Shown: positions 1-9,235 of the stretch, one piece after another
Position numbering within the stretch: position 1 is the first letter of the stretch
Layout of the letters: every line of letters begins with the position of its first letter
Assembly (NCBI RefSeq): GCF_003994465.1
Contig: NZ_RZNX01000013.1
Span: forward strand, 1 to 64,000
DNA from: Paenibacillus zeisoli
GTDB lineage: Bacteria; Bacillota; Bacilli; Paenibacillales; Paenibacillaceae
Reading direction: 5' to 3'
Length of the DNA stretch: 64,000 nt
The notes under the pieces: model-generated
Databases searched by the model: none
Told to the model about the DNA's origin: nothing
What the model saw: the letters and a program-made list of their open reading frames with translations, nothing else
Program-made: the position numbers and the translations under genes

Positions 1-166
1 CTTATAATATATCATGTTAGCAACCATGTTGGCAACTCTTAATTTTTACCAATTCGGAATGAAAATCCGAAAGTTAATAAAAATCAGAAATTTTTCTCGA
101 GCCTAATGTGATACTTTATCGGGCCGGAATAAGAATATAACACACCTGCCAACGTTTCTACAACAG

Positions 167-478
167 GTGAATACTTCCATTTCATCAAGTTCAGCAACCT
201 TATATAAACGTGTTGGCGGCTTAAACCAGCTTGCTTTCAACTTTACGATTGGCAACACCCCAAAAAGCGAACGCCCGATGTTTATTGCTATGTACTCTAC
301 ACTGACCGGATTAACCTCGTTAATTGGTCCGTTAGCTGGAGGTGGGATCTACGCCTGGATGACGTCGTGGCCTTCCTAACTGGACTGGTTCGAGCTGTAC
401 GGGTTCCCGGCCATAACCGGAATGGTGATGCTGCTTCTGGCCTTGACGCTTGGGCGGCGTATTTTGTGGAAGAGCTAG
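167..478 (+). pseudogene. C-terminal remnant of an MFS transporter with an in-frame stop
   Basis: The reading frame encodes the last two membrane helices of a major facilitator protein: a GxTP-KSERP loop followed by a helix rich in G, P and L. A TAA at 377-379 interrupts it, and the same frame continues after the stop for 32 codons (LDWFELYGFP..., hydrophobic helix, GRRILWKS) to a TAG at 476-478. The frame upstream of about 190 does not resemble a transporter and no N-terminal ten-helix part is present. I read it as a decayed gene tail about 95 codons long out of about 400. Its substrate cannot be told. It lies convergent to the sucrose genes. Confidence 0.75.
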
Positions 479-542
479 TTAAGAGCGGATGAGACTGTTA
501 ACTCTGTAACAAGTGAATAACATGTCGTTTTGTTAATCAAAA

Positions 543-572
543 GACCCCTGGAAATCTAAATTTCCAGGGGTC
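543..572 (-). terminator. Rho-independent terminator of the sucrose operon
   Basis: GACCCCTGGAAAT pairs perfectly with ATTTCCAGGGGTC around a 4-base loop. On the minus strand it is followed by TTTTG. It sits 10 bases beyond the scrK stop. Confidence 0.85.
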
Positions 573-582
573 AAGCTTAAGC

Positions 583-1530
583 TTAACCTGACTCTACTTC
601 CTTCAGTGTCGGCAGGCCCGGTATTGCTCCTGTACGGGTAGTCGTAATGGCCGCAGCCTTGTTAGCAAAGGCTAACATTCTCGAAGCTGCCTCAGGCTTA
701 ATGCTTTCATCGAAATCATGCATCTCACTTATTTGGTACAGAAGTGCTCCAATAAATGCGTCCCCTGCCCCTGTAGTATCAATAACATCTACTTTCACAC
801 CAGGCTCAGACACCTCGAAGCTGCGCGTATACCATACCGCCCCTTTAGCTCCTCGCGTATATATAATATGTTGCACGTCTCCTACGAACAAGGATGCAAT
901 GGCTTTATCCTCATCCTGTATCCCCGTTATAAATTCCAGTTCCTCATCACTGATCTTGATCATATGGCTAAGCGGAAGGAACTCAAGGATGGTCTGTCGA
1001 CAGCTCTCGGCATCATTCCAGAGCGGCAATCGTACGTTAGGATCAAAGCTGATGAACGCTCCGGCTTCCTTAGCAAGAAATATAGCTTTTAAATGAGCAT
1101 ATTTAACGGGAGCCTCGATCAGATCGACAGAGCAGAAATGCAGAATATCCCGCTCATTGAACCATGCCCCAATCTCGTTCTCGTTCAGCAGCATATCCGC
1201 GCTGGGACTGCGGTAAAAGGAAAAGTCCCGGTTGCCATCCGCCTTTAAGCTGACAAACGCCAGGGCCGTATTGGCTTCTTTCGTCTGAATTACACGGCTG
1301 GTATCTACTCCGGCATTCTGCATGGTCGCTATGAGGAAATCTCCGAAGGCATCAGCACCGAGCTTACCGATGAAGGCACTTCCACCGCCAAGACGTGAGA
1401 CGGCACAAGCGACATTTGCGGGTGCTCCTCCCGCTGCTTTACGAAAGCTCTCTACTTCCTTTAGCTCCACTCCTATTTGATGGGGAATAAAATCAATAAG
1501 TGCTTCTCCCATGGTGAATACGGTCGGCAT
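583..1530 (-). CDS. scrK: Fructokinase, PfkB family (ScrK-like)
   Basis: Phosphorylates free fructose to fructose-6-phosphate in the cytoplasm. The 315-residue protein has the ribokinase fold: the N-terminal GGAPANVACAVSRLGG substrate-binding glycine motif (about residues 34-49) and the C-terminal DTTGAGDAF anion-hole motif with the catalytic Asp (about residues 251-259). Length is normal for the family. The ATG is preceded by AAGGAGG at a good distance. The start is 12 bases after the scrB stop and the Shine-Dalgarno overlaps that stop, so the two genes are cotranslated. The neighbouring sucrose-6-phosphate hydrolase releases fructose, which this kinase would use. PfkB members can also take other sugars; the fructose assignment rests on context. 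Confidence 0.88.
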   Translation of the reverse strand: MPTVFTMGEALIDFIPHQIGVELKEVESFRKAAGGAPANVACAVSRLGGGSAFIGKLGADAFGDFLIATMQNAGVDTSRVIQTKEANTALAFVSLKADGNRDFSFYRSPSADMLLNENEIGAWFNERDILHFCSVDLIEAPVKYAHLKAIFLAKEAGAFISFDPNVRLPLWNDAESCRQTILEFLPLSHMIKISDEELEFITGIQDEDKAIASLFVGDVQHIIYTRGAKGAVWYTRSFEVSEPGVKVDVIDTTGAGDAFIGALLYQISEMHDFDESIKPEAASRMLAFANKAAAITTTRTGAIPGLPTLKEVESG

Positions 1531-1542
1531 GTTTGTTCCTCC

Positions 1543-3003
1543 TTATTGAATTTCCCATTTATAAAGGGAGGCAAGCTTGGCAGTCCCCTTGGCAAATGCC
1601 TGAATCCCTAGCGAATGGGGTCCAGGATAGATACGTGCTGTTACTACGTGTTCTCCATCGCCGATGAAAACCTCAACCGAGGATTTATCAACAAATATAC
1701 GCAGCTTCAGGTGTCCTTCATGAAGACGGACGTGAACGCGCCGCTCACCACCAGGACCCACTCCTGAGTGATCTCTATTCAAGCTGAATACTCGCTCACC
1801 GGGACGATAGGACAACACCGTCTCCTCCTCGGCTCCAACTCGTAATTTCAATCCAAACTCCACTGAATCACCTGCTTCGAACTCGGTCATGAGCTCATAG
1901 CTGTCGCCAGAAGTCTGAATGTCGATAACCTGATCAAGTATTACATCGTGCAATTCAAAAAGATTACTCCGGTAATTCTCGATTTCTTCAACAGGGCTAA
2001 ACAGTATTCGGTTCCCTTGCAGCTCTGCCTTGCGAGGCAGACTCATAGCACCCGCCCATCCATGCCCTTCCTGCGAAGGCATATCGCTCTCCCACATATC
2101 CATCCATCCGACTATAATTCTGCGGCCTCGGTCATCCAGCATGGATTGAGGTGCGTAGAAGTCAAATCCGTGATCAACCTGGGCAAAAGCTTCACTATGA
2201 AACTTACCCGTCCCGGAATCGAACTCCCCAACACAATACATGGTGGAATGAAGGTTCCGGTATTCTTCTCCTTGAGCCGGCATCCGCTGCGGGGAGAGCA
2301 TGAAGATGTCTTTATTTTCGAGCTGGAACAAGTCCGGACACTCCCAGTTATCGCCGAAGCGCCCATCACTCGATGCCAGCACATTCACAAATGTCCATTT
2401 GTACAGATCATCAGATTTATATAGAAGAACCAGTCCATTCCCCTTGCCATCATTTGAACCGAGAACCACATTATACTGCCCATTCTTCATGAATACTTTG
2501 GGATCACGAAAATCCTTCTGACTTACTCCTGCTGGAATCTCATCGTATCCAATAATGGGGTTGCCATGCCACTTCTCAAAGTTCACTCCATCCTCCGAAA
2601 CAGCAAGGCCCTGGGACTGCTTGTAATCCCGATCTTTGTCTGGTCCCGTCACTACATGGCCTGTATATAAAAGCATCAGGTGGCCATCTTTCTCAATTGC
2701 GCTCCCGGAAAAACAACCGTCCCGATCAAACTCCCCGTCAGGAGCTAAAGCTACCGGGAGATAATCCCACCTAATCAAGTCCCTGCTTACTGCATGTCCC
2801 CAGTGCATCGGTCCCCACACAGGCTTGTAGGGATAATGCTGATAAAAGAGATGGTACTGCCCTTTATATTGAATAAAACCGTTAGGATCGTTCATCCATC
2901 CGTATTCCGCCATCAGATGATAATTCAGTCTATAGTCTGTCCGAAGCAAGTGCTTAGATTCCTTGATGTACTCATCTGCCTTGCTCTTGGTATATTCACT
3001 CAT
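1543..3003 (-). CDS. scrB: Sucrose-6-phosphate hydrolase / invertase, GH32
   Basis: Cleaves sucrose-6-phosphate (or sucrose) into glucose(-6-P) and fructose. The 486-residue protein has all three GH32 catalytic motifs: WMNDPNG at residues 36-42 (nucleophile Asp39), FRDPK at 165-169 (transition-state Asp) and WECPD at 220-224 (acid/base Glu221). The C-terminal beta-sandwich follows (DKSSVEVFIGDG). There is no signal peptide, so it acts in the cytoplasm on imported sugar. The AGGAGG is unusually far (about 16 bases) from the ATG; an in-frame TGA just upstream rules out a longer start. No PTS or ABC sucrose importer is adjacent, so whether the substrate is phosphorylated cannot be decided here. 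Confidence 0.92.
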   Translation of the reverse strand: MSEYTKSKADEYIKESKHLLRTDYRLNYHLMAEYGWMNDPNGFIQYKGQYHLFYQHYPYKPVWGPMHWGHAVSRDLIRWDYLPVALAPDGEFDRDGCFSGSAIEKDGHLMLLYTGHVVTGPDKDRDYKQSQGLAVSEDGVNFEKWHGNPIIGYDEIPAGVSQKDFRDPKVFMKNGQYNVVLGSNDGKGNGLVLLYKSDDLYKWTFVNVLASSDGRFGDNWECPDLFQLENKDIFMLSPQRMPAQGEEYRNLHSTMYCVGEFDSGTGKFHSEAFAQVDHGFDFYAPQSMLDDRGRRIIVGWMDMWESDMPSQEGHGWAGAMSLPRKAELQGNRILFSPVEEIENYRSNLFELHDVILDQVIDIQTSGDSYELMTEFEAGDSVEFGLKLRVGAEEETVLSYRPGERVFSLNRDHSGVGPGGERRVHVRLHEGHLKLRIFVDKSSVEVFIGDGEHVVTARIYPGPHSLGIQAFAKGTAKLASLYKWEIQ

Positions 3004-3078
3004 CTGTGTAATAGGTCATCCTCCTACCCAAGTACTTTTCTAAAAGGCGTTAATTAACAAGAATAGGATCAGAATTCA

Positions 3079-3131
3079 TCGTTAAAACGCTTACATTTCG
3101 AAGTATAGGTTACCCTTTTATTATATGTCAA
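3079..3131 (-). promoter_or_regulatory. scrBK promoter with LacI-type operator
   Basis: On the minus strand TTGACA (3126-3131) and TATACT (3102-3107) are separated by 18 bases, a near-consensus sigma-A promoter. Directly downstream, at about 3081-3096, lies ATGTAAGCGTTTTAAC. This is an imperfect palindrome around a central CG, typical of LacI/GalR operators and close to a CcpA cre site (the final conserved C is missing). The position over the transcription start fits repression by the adjacent LacI-family gene and possibly CcpA. Confidence 0.75.
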
Positions 3132-3223
3132 GCCTTTGACATATTGATTGTAAGAAACAGCTACATATTAAATAAAGTGTCCCTTTATCTGAGGGGTTCA
3201 TCAAATTCAGAAGTTACTTAAAT

Positions 3224-4201
3224 TCAAGAAGTAGACCGCTCTATCAGTTCAACTGGAAGTATATTGTCCGGTTCAAAGGACTCGCCATTTAACTGTTGCT
3301 GAATTAACTCTACAGCCAGACGTCCAATCGCTTCAGTAGGTTGTTTGATCGTAGTAATCCCCGGGATAAACCAGGATGCCATATTCACATCATCATAACC
3401 TACTATACGAATATCTTGAGGCACTCTCTTCCCTTTGCCTAAGCACTCTCTCACAGCAAAACCGGCAATGATATCACTGCTTGCAAATATACCGTCCACA
3501 TCGGGGTATGTCTCGAGCATCCGCTGAATGATTTGTTCGTACTGTTGTTGATCGAACACGTTCATATCCGTTTGAATAGTGATATGCCGAACACCATGCT
3601 TTTCCGCTGTGTCTTTGAAACCGTCGTTCCGGTAATTTGAGAGCATCTTAAGCTCGAGGTTACCGCAAATATGTACGATATACCGGCAGCCTTTACTAAT
3701 CAGCAGCTCAGTCGCAAGTACTCCACCCTGGTAATTGTCCGAAGAAATGAAGGGAATCTCGTTGTCTATCTGCCGGTCAAAAGTAACAATAGGTGAATTA
3801 AGATTTCGGTATTCCTCTACCTCAAGCGTATGACTGCCCATAATAATCCCATCAACTCTATTGCGTTTGAGCATAGCGATGTAATCTTTTTCTTTGGCAG
3901 GATCCATATGAGAGCTGCAGAGCAGCACCTTGAATCCATTCTGATAAGCATAATACTCGATATGGTTGGTCAGCTCACCGAAAAAGGGATGGGCTACACT
4001 GGGAATAATAAGACCGATAAGATTGGATTGCTTACGTAAAAGAGAACGGGCGAGCTCATTTGGCTGATAATTAAGCTCTTCCATGGTCTTGTATACTTTC
4101 GCCCTTGTCGCCTCACTGATGTATCCCCGGTTGTTAAGCACCCGGGATACCGTGGTAACTGACACACCTGCTTTTAGAGCAACATCATTAATTGTCGACA
4201 T
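3224..4201 (-). CDS. scrR: LacI/GalR-family repressor, probably of the sucrose operon
   Basis: 325 residues. It begins with the LacI helix-turn-helix (STINDVALKAGVSVTTVSRVLN), the hinge helix region (PNELARSLLRK) and then the periplasmic-binding-protein-like effector domain (LIGLIIPSVAHPFF; C-terminal IVGYDDV and TTIKQP). I chose the ATG at 4201, preceded by GAGGT; an upstream in-frame ATG adds 21 residues that do not match the family. The gene is transcribed in the same direction as scrB and scrK and lies just upstream of them, with a separate promoter and operator between. Regulation of scrBK is inferred from position and the operator. Confidence 0.87.
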   Translation of the reverse strand: MSTINDVALKAGVSVTTVSRVLNNRGYISEATRAKVYKTMEELNYQPNELARSLLRKQSNLIGLIIPSVAHPFFGELTNHIEYYAYQNGFKVLLCSSHMDPAKEKDYIAMLKRNRVDGIIMGSHTLEVEEYRNLNSPIVTFDRQIDNEIPFISSDNYQGGVLATELLISKGCRYIVHICGNLELKMLSNYRNDGFKDTAEKHGVRHITIQTDMNVFDQQQYEQIIQRMLETYPDVDGIFASSDIIAGFAVRECLGKGKRVPQDIRIVGYDDVNMASWFIPGITTIKQPTEAIGRLAVELIQQQLNGESFEPDNILPVELIERSTS

Positions 4202-4362
4202 AACTACCTCGTATTCAACTGACTTATTTTCACCTAATATACCCGATCGTTTAGGGTAAAACAAGCCGCATAAAAGCCCTGTTTAATCGGAAATTCTCAT
4301 CCTTAAATGGCTATAAATGATATGCAGCAGCGGAACTATTTTCACTAGGGGAACTGGCATCA

Positions 4363-4400
4363 GAAAAAATGGAGCAGCTGCCAACAAGGCAATCTGCTCC
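4363..4400 (-). terminator. Terminator of nrdJ
   Basis: GGAGCAG (4371-4377) pairs with CTGCTCC (4394-4400), with some further internal pairing. The minus strand continues ATTTTTTC after the stem. It lies about 50 bases past the nrdJ stop. Confidence 0.8.
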
Positions 4401-4448
4401 ACGTACACTTTCAACAATAGCTATACCTTATAGATATGGATCAAACCA

Positions 4449-7124
4449 TCAAGAACATCTGCTGTATCCACAATTGCTGCAGGTTCGGCAGCCCTCCAAG
4501 TTAATCAGCGAAGCTGATCCGCAGGAAGGGCACAGATCTCGGGAGCCTTCCGAGAAGCTTGATGTGTGAGATGTTGCTCCCACTTCCTTCTCATATTCAT
4601 TGAACAGTTCCTCTACCAGTGCAGCCGGATCCGCTGAGAACTTGCTCTTCTCCTCAAGCATCTCCTGCTGAACATGGGTTTCTAGAGCCTTCGCTACCGC
4701 ATCTGCAATGGATTCTACCCTGTTCGCGCCAAATCCTATGGCACCTGAGCCACCAATTCCTTTTAGATGCTTAATCAGCAGTTCAACTTTGTGCCCATGG
4801 TCCCCGTATCGCAGAAATAAGGAGCACACACGTCCCAAGGCTTCAGCCATGGCGAACACATCGGACCCCGCTTTTCCGACATTCAAGAAAATTTCTGCCG
4901 GGATTCCATCCAGGTCATTGATCGTAATATAAGCCATACCGAACGGGGTATTCATCTTATAGGTGGCCCCTCTTAATATTTGAGGTCTGCGCTTATACTG
5001 CTTATCCACCACCTTGTTATCAGACAAGGGAACACTGTTCTTGGCTGCTAGATTCTGCTTCAATAAATCTTCAACTTCTTGGCCTTCCAGCTGAACCAAA
5101 CGGTCCGAAGTTTCAGAGGTCACCTCAGCGGCCCGCTGAGCAATCTTCTGCTCCAGTTCCTTCTCAGCTGCCTGTTCATCCGATTTGTCCTGCTTTTTCT
5201 CAGTCTGCAGCACCTGAATGTCCCGGCTTCCATCCCTGTAGATGGTTACTCCTTTACAGCCAAGATCGAAAGCTAATTCATACAACCGCTTCGTATCTTC
5301 TACCGTAAAATCAGCCGGACAGTTCGCCGTCTTGGAGATGGAACTATCCACCCATCGCTGAATCGCAGCCTGGGTGCGGATGTGATCTTCTGCGGACAAG
5401 TCCATTGCTGTGACGAAATAGTCTGGCAGTTCCTCTCCCGGATGCTCATCAATCCAATCTTGGGCAATAGGCACGAACTGCTCGTCAAAGCCCAGCCGGC
5501 TCTGTCTGTAATACTTAAAGGCAAAGTAAGGCTCAATCCCTGTAGAAGTTCCTACCATTGTTCCCGTGCTGCCCGTTGGGGCCTGGGTAATGATCGTTAC
5601 ATTCCGAATACCCTTCGCGCGTACGGATTCGCCAACCTCAGGGAATTCTTTCACCATTTCCTTCATGAATCCGCTTTGTAAGTATTTATCTGCATCAAAT
5701 GCCGGAAATGCCCCTTTCTCCTCCGCAATATCTGCTGAAGCGAGGTAGGATTCTCTGGCAATGAAGCCGTACAACCGATCCAGGAATTCAAGGGACTCCG
5801 CACTTCCATAACGGATCTTAAGCTTAATCATTAACTCGGCTAGCCCCATGGTGCCAAGTCCAACCCGGCGCTCGTTCTTCTGATTCTCCTCATTCTCTCT
5901 GAAATGGTATGGCGTCTTATTAATTACGTTATCCAGAAAACGCACCGAATAGCGTGTTGCCCTAGCCAGCTCGTCCCAGGCAACATCTTCGCTTGACTCG
6001 TCATAAAATTTAGACAGATTCAGCGCAGATAGATTGCATACTCCCCAGCCGGGAAGTCCCTGCTCACCGCATGGGTTAGTACATATAATCGGATTAAAGT
6101 ACCAGCTGTTGGACATCTGATTATAATACTCCATGAAGACGACCCCTGGCTCGGCCGATTTCCACGCGGATTCCATAATAATCTCCCAAATCTCACGAGC
6201 TTTTACTGTACGGTAATGGACAACTTTTCCGCCGGCGGCTTTCCAGGTATCCAGGTTGCCATCCCATTCGTCATTGTACTTATCGCTAGTTGTATCAGGG
6301 AAGACAAGCTCCCAATCCAGATCCTGCTTAACCGCCTGCATGAAGGCGTTACTTATGCATACCGACAAATTCGCATTCGTCACCTGACCCATGGTCTGTT
6401 TCACCGTAATGAAATCCAGAATATCCGGATGCCAGTCATTGATCATCAGCATCAGCGCTCCCCGGCGGCTTCCGCCCTGCTCAATGAGTCCGGTAGTATA
6501 ACTGAACAAGCCTCCCCAGGAGACCGCTCCGCTGGATGAGCCGTTAACCCCTTTAACTACCGCTCTTCTCGGTCTGAGGGAGCTGAGGTTAATGCCCACG
6601 CCGCCGCCCCTGGCCATAATCTCGGTCATCTCCGACAGGGTCTCCATAATTCCGCCGCGGCTGTCCTTAGGAGAAGGAATAACGTAACAGTTGAACAAGG
6701 TGAGCTCTTCGCTCGCCCCGGCCCCCGCTGCAATTCTGCCGCCCGGAACCAGCTTCCAATCATCAAGAATGGAGCGGAACTTGCCCTCCCATTCCAGCTG
6801 AAGCTCAGGTGACGCTTCTACGGATGCCATCGCTTTGGCCAAGCGATCCCACATTTCCTCAGGTGTCTTCTCTATATTAAGGGTAAGTTTCTCGACATCG
6901 GTATCCACCGTTTCGCCACTTCGGGTCTTTACGGTTACCCTATTCCCCTGTCTGGCCGTTATTTCTCCTACTTCCTTGGCAGGAAATTTGGGATCATCCT
7001 TGGTCAGTACAAGGACCGTATCTCCAATCTTCGCTTCGCTGGGATCCGCATTCTTCCAAGCATAACGATCCAAAAATATTTTTTCACTCAATCCTTCAAG
7101 CCGCTTCTGATTCTGTGTATTCAT
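4449..7124 (-). CDS. nrdJ: Adenosylcobalamin-dependent (class II) ribonucleoside-diphosphate reductase
   Basis: Reduces ribonucleotides to deoxyribonucleotides using a B12-derived radical, so it needs no oxygen and no small subunit. The 891-residue protein shows FNCYV (redox Cys146), the radical-site motif NPCGEQG at 350-356 (thiyl Cys352, Glu354), the partner Cys363 and the barrel loop TQAPTGSTGTMVGTSTGIEP. A small beta-rich domain occupies residues about 32-80, and the end is a CxxC...CxxC...C cluster (866-890), which in the family serves as zinc site or reducing tail. The start has AGGAGG 9 bases upstream. No class I nrdAB is in the window. Two NrdR-like boxes precede it. Confidence 0.95.
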   Translation of the reverse strand: MNTQNQKRLEGLSEKIFLDRYAWKNADPSEAKIGDTVLVLTKDDPKFPAKEVGEITARQGNRVTVKTRSGETVDTDVEKLTLNIEKTPEEMWDRLAKAMASVEASPELQLEWEGKFRSILDDWKLVPGGRIAAGAGASEELTLFNCYVIPSPKDSRGGIMETLSEMTEIMARGGGVGINLSSLRPRRAVVKGVNGSSSGAVSWGGLFSYTTGLIEQGGSRRGALMLMINDWHPDILDFITVKQTMGQVTNANLSVCISNAFMQAVKQDLDWELVFPDTTSDKYNDEWDGNLDTWKAAGGKVVHYRTVKAREIWEIIMESAWKSAEPGVVFMEYYNQMSNSWYFNPIICTNPCGEQGLPGWGVCNLSALNLSKFYDESSEDVAWDELARATRYSVRFLDNVINKTPYHFRENEENQKNERRVGLGTMGLAELMIKLKIRYGSAESLEFLDRLYGFIARESYLASADIAEEKGAFPAFDADKYLQSGFMKEMVKEFPEVGESVRAKGIRNVTIITQAPTGSTGTMVGTSTGIEPYFAFKYYRQSRLGFDEQFVPIAQDWIDEHPGEELPDYFVTAMDLSAEDHIRTQAAIQRWVDSSISKTANCPADFTVEDTKRLYELAFDLGCKGVTIYRDGSRDIQVLQTEKKQDKSDEQAAEKELEQKIAQRAAEVTSETSDRLVQLEGQEVEDLLKQNLAAKNSVPLSDNKVVDKQYKRRPQILRGATYKMNTPFGMAYITINDLDGIPAEIFLNVGKAGSDVFAMAEALGRVCSLFLRYGDHGHKVELLIKHLKGIGGSGAIGFGANRVESIADAVAKALETHVQQEMLEEKSKFSADPAALVEELFNEYEKEVGATSHTSSFSEGSRDLCPSCGSASLINLEGCRTCSNCGYSRCS

Positions 7125-7187
7125 GAAGAATGACCTCCTAGAAACTTAATGAGAACTATATAACTTTTCTACCCAAATATGTACATA

Positions 7188-7236
7188 CCACAACATATTG
7201 TGCATAATCATCATCATACTATACAACATATCGGAC
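7188..7236 (-). promoter_or_regulatory. Pair of NrdR-like boxes upstream of nrdJ
   Basis: Box 1 (7188-7203) contains the perfect palindrome CACAA-CATA-TTGTG, matching the NrdR consensus ACAC-A-AT-T-GTGT. Box 2 (7221-7236) shares the core ACAACATAT with box 1 but has a weaker right half. They start 33 bases apart, about three helical turns, the usual spacing for the ATP-cone repressor NrdR. The rest of the 7125-7480 gap holds the nrdJ Shine-Dalgarno and the region upstream of the next plus-strand gene, where I see no further clear signal. Confidence 0.7.
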
Positions 7237-7480
7237 TATTGTGATTTCCATCATATCTCTAATCCGCCCAGTTCCATCCCACGCCCCTTCTTCAATTGAT
7301 CTGGTTTATCTCTCAAGTATCCCAAGTTATGAACAGTCCTATTTTCGTCCATACTAACTCTACATCATCTGTTCCAGAAGGAATGAACTTCAAGAAATTT
7401 GCTGCGCAATCTTCAATTCAACTCATTCCCAACAAGATCACGATCCAGAATCAACAGCTGAGAAAGGAAGACTCGAGCCT

Positions 7481-9229
7481 ATGAGAATACAACCCGGACC
7501 TGATCTTCATCCAAGCATCCAGTTTGACCGAACCTGGTTTGAGCAGTTGGAATCGAGACTTGACCGAGGAGGTCCCTGGGACAACTGGAGCTTATTCTCC
7601 CTGGCCATAGAATCAGAAGAAGCGGGACTTGTCACAGAATTTGAGGAAATGCAGTGTTTGAAGCATCTGCATGGACTTGAGCCGCTTCCTCACCAGACGG
7701 ATACAGCCAGGAAAGTTTTGTTCGAGATGCGGGGCCGTGCCATTCTGGCGGATGAGGTCGGACTTGGGAAGACGATAGAAGCCGGACTTATACTCAAAGA
7801 ATATTTAATCCGCGGGCTCGTCCGCAAGGTTCTTATACTGGTTCCTGCCTCGCTTGTTCTTCAGTGGGTCAGAGAGCTGAATGCCAAGTTTGGAATCTCG
7901 GCCACGGCCCAGAAGAAAGTTCACTCTTGGGATTCCGACATTGTGGTAGCTTCGATGGATACCGCCAAGCGCGATCCACACCGTGAGATTTTGCTGGGAC
8001 AGGAATATGACCTTGTCATCGTGGATGAAGCACATAAGCTCAAGAATAAGAAGACAACCAACTATCAGTTCATGCTGAAGCTCCGCAAGAAATACTGTCT
8101 GCTTCTAACTGCAACGCCCGTACAGAATAATCTGGACGAGCTGTTCAATCTCATTAACCTGCTCAAACCAGGTCAGCTTGGGCGGCAAGGTGACTTCTCG
8201 GCTAACTTTGTGCTTGATAAGCGCGTTGCCAAGAATGAGGATCAGCTTAAGGGTGAGCTCTCCAAGGTTATGATCCGTAATCGCCGCGGTGAGGGTCAAT
8301 TAAATTTCACCAAGCGAATTGTACGGAACGTCCCACTGGAGCTGTCACCAGATGAGAAGGCGCTGTATGACGGAGTGACCTCTTTTGTCAAAAATCAATA
8401 CCAGGCTTCCGGCGGAAATTTCAGCAGCATGCTCTCACTGGTTACCTTACAAAGGGAAGTATGCAGCAGCCGGGATGCGGTGTTCGTCACCCTCGTCAAT
8501 TTGTCCAAGAAGCTGGCTCCCGATTCACCGGTCAGAGACCAAATTTGGGAACTCGTGCATGCGATTAAAGCGATCAAGGAGAACACAAAGGCTGAGAAAA
8601 CCATAGAGCTCATTCGGGAAATGAATGAGAAAGTGATCGTCTTCACGGAATACCGGGCAACCCAGGAGTATCTGCTTAATTACTTCAGGGACCACGGTCT
8701 GACGGCCGTGCCTTACCGGGGCGGGATGAACCGCGGCAAGAAAGACTGGATGATGGATTTGTTCCGCGGCCGTGCTGAAGTTATGATTGCCACCGAAGCA
8801 GGCGGCGAGGGCATTAATCTTCAATTCTGTCATAACATGATCAATTTCGATCTGCCCTGGAATCCGATGCGTGTAGAACAGCGAATTGGGCGCGTTCACA
8901 GGCTGGGGCAGCAGAATGATGTGAAAATATTCAATTTATCTACGAATGGAACGATCGAGGAACACATTTTGAGCCTGCTGCACGAGAAAATTAATATGTT
9001 TGAGACGGTAATTGGCAGCCTCGATGTGATTCTGGAACGGTTCGAGAAGAATCATTCGCTGGAGAAGAGCCTGTATAGAATCATGCTTGAATCGGAGAAT
9101 GAGGAAGATCTTAAGAAGCAGGTCGAGTCACTTGGAAGCTCACTGGATTCCATTAAGCAGGAAGTTACTTTGAATGACACTATTATAGACAACAATGAAG
9201 GTAATTTAGAGCAGCTCTTGGGAGGTTGA
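7481..9229 (+). CDS. yqhH: SNF2-family DEAD/DEAH helicase (YqhH-like)
   Basis: A 582-residue superfamily 2 ATPase of the SWI2/SNF2 type, predicted to translocate on or remodel nucleic acid. Walker A is DEVGLGKT (91-98) and Walker B DEAH (182-185), followed by LLLTATPVQN (motif III) and the C-terminal helicase domain (VIVFTEYRATQEYL, EAGGEGINLQFC, NPMRVEQRIGRVHRLGQ). It closely recalls B. subtilis YqhH, which is also followed by yqhG. The function is unknown experimentally as far as I know. A moderate Shine-Dalgarno (AAAGGAAGA) lies about 9 bases before the ATG. The yqhG start follows within 7 bases, so the two are cotranslated. Confidence 0.9.
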   Translation: MRIQPGPDLHPSIQFDRTWFEQLESRLDRGGPWDNWSLFSLAIESEEAGLVTEFEEMQCLKHLHGLEPLPHQTDTARKVLFEMRGRAILADEVGLGKTIEAGLILKEYLIRGLVRKVLILVPASLVLQWVRELNAKFGISATAQKKVHSWDSDIVVASMDTAKRDPHREILLGQEYDLVIVDEAHKLKNKKTTNYQFMLKLRKKYCLLLTATPVQNNLDELFNLINLLKPGQLGRQGDFSANFVLDKRVAKNEDQLKGELSKVMIRNRRGEGQLNFTKRIVRNVPLELSPDEKALYDGVTSFVKNQYQASGGNFSSMLSLVTLQREVCSSRDAVFVTLVNLSKKLAPDSPVRDQIWELVHAIKAIKENTKAEKTIELIREMNEKVIVFTEYRATQEYLLNYFRDHGLTAVPYRGGMNRGKKDWMMDLFRGRAEVMIATEAGGEGINLQFCHNMINFDLPWNPMRVEQRIGRVHRLGQQNDVKIFNLSTNGTIEEHILSLLHEKINMFETVIGSLDVILERFEKNHSLEKSLYRIMLESENEEDLKKQVESLGSSLDSIKQEVTLNDTIIDNNEGNLEQLLGG

Positions 9230-9235
9230 CTATGA

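Noticed and set aside
14-37. Tandem 12-base near-repeat (ATGTTAGCAACC, ATGTTGGCAACT) at the left edge
   Set aside because: Only two short imperfect units, with no sign of a larger repeat or regulatory element.
3081-3096. Possible CcpA cre site in the scrBK promoter
   Set aside because: The final conserved C is missing. It is reported as a LacI-type operator, with CcpA only as an option.
7296-7484. A 62-residue frame that overlaps the yqhH start by ATGA
   Set aside because: TTG start without ribosome binding site, no family likeness. It is better read as the yqhH leader.
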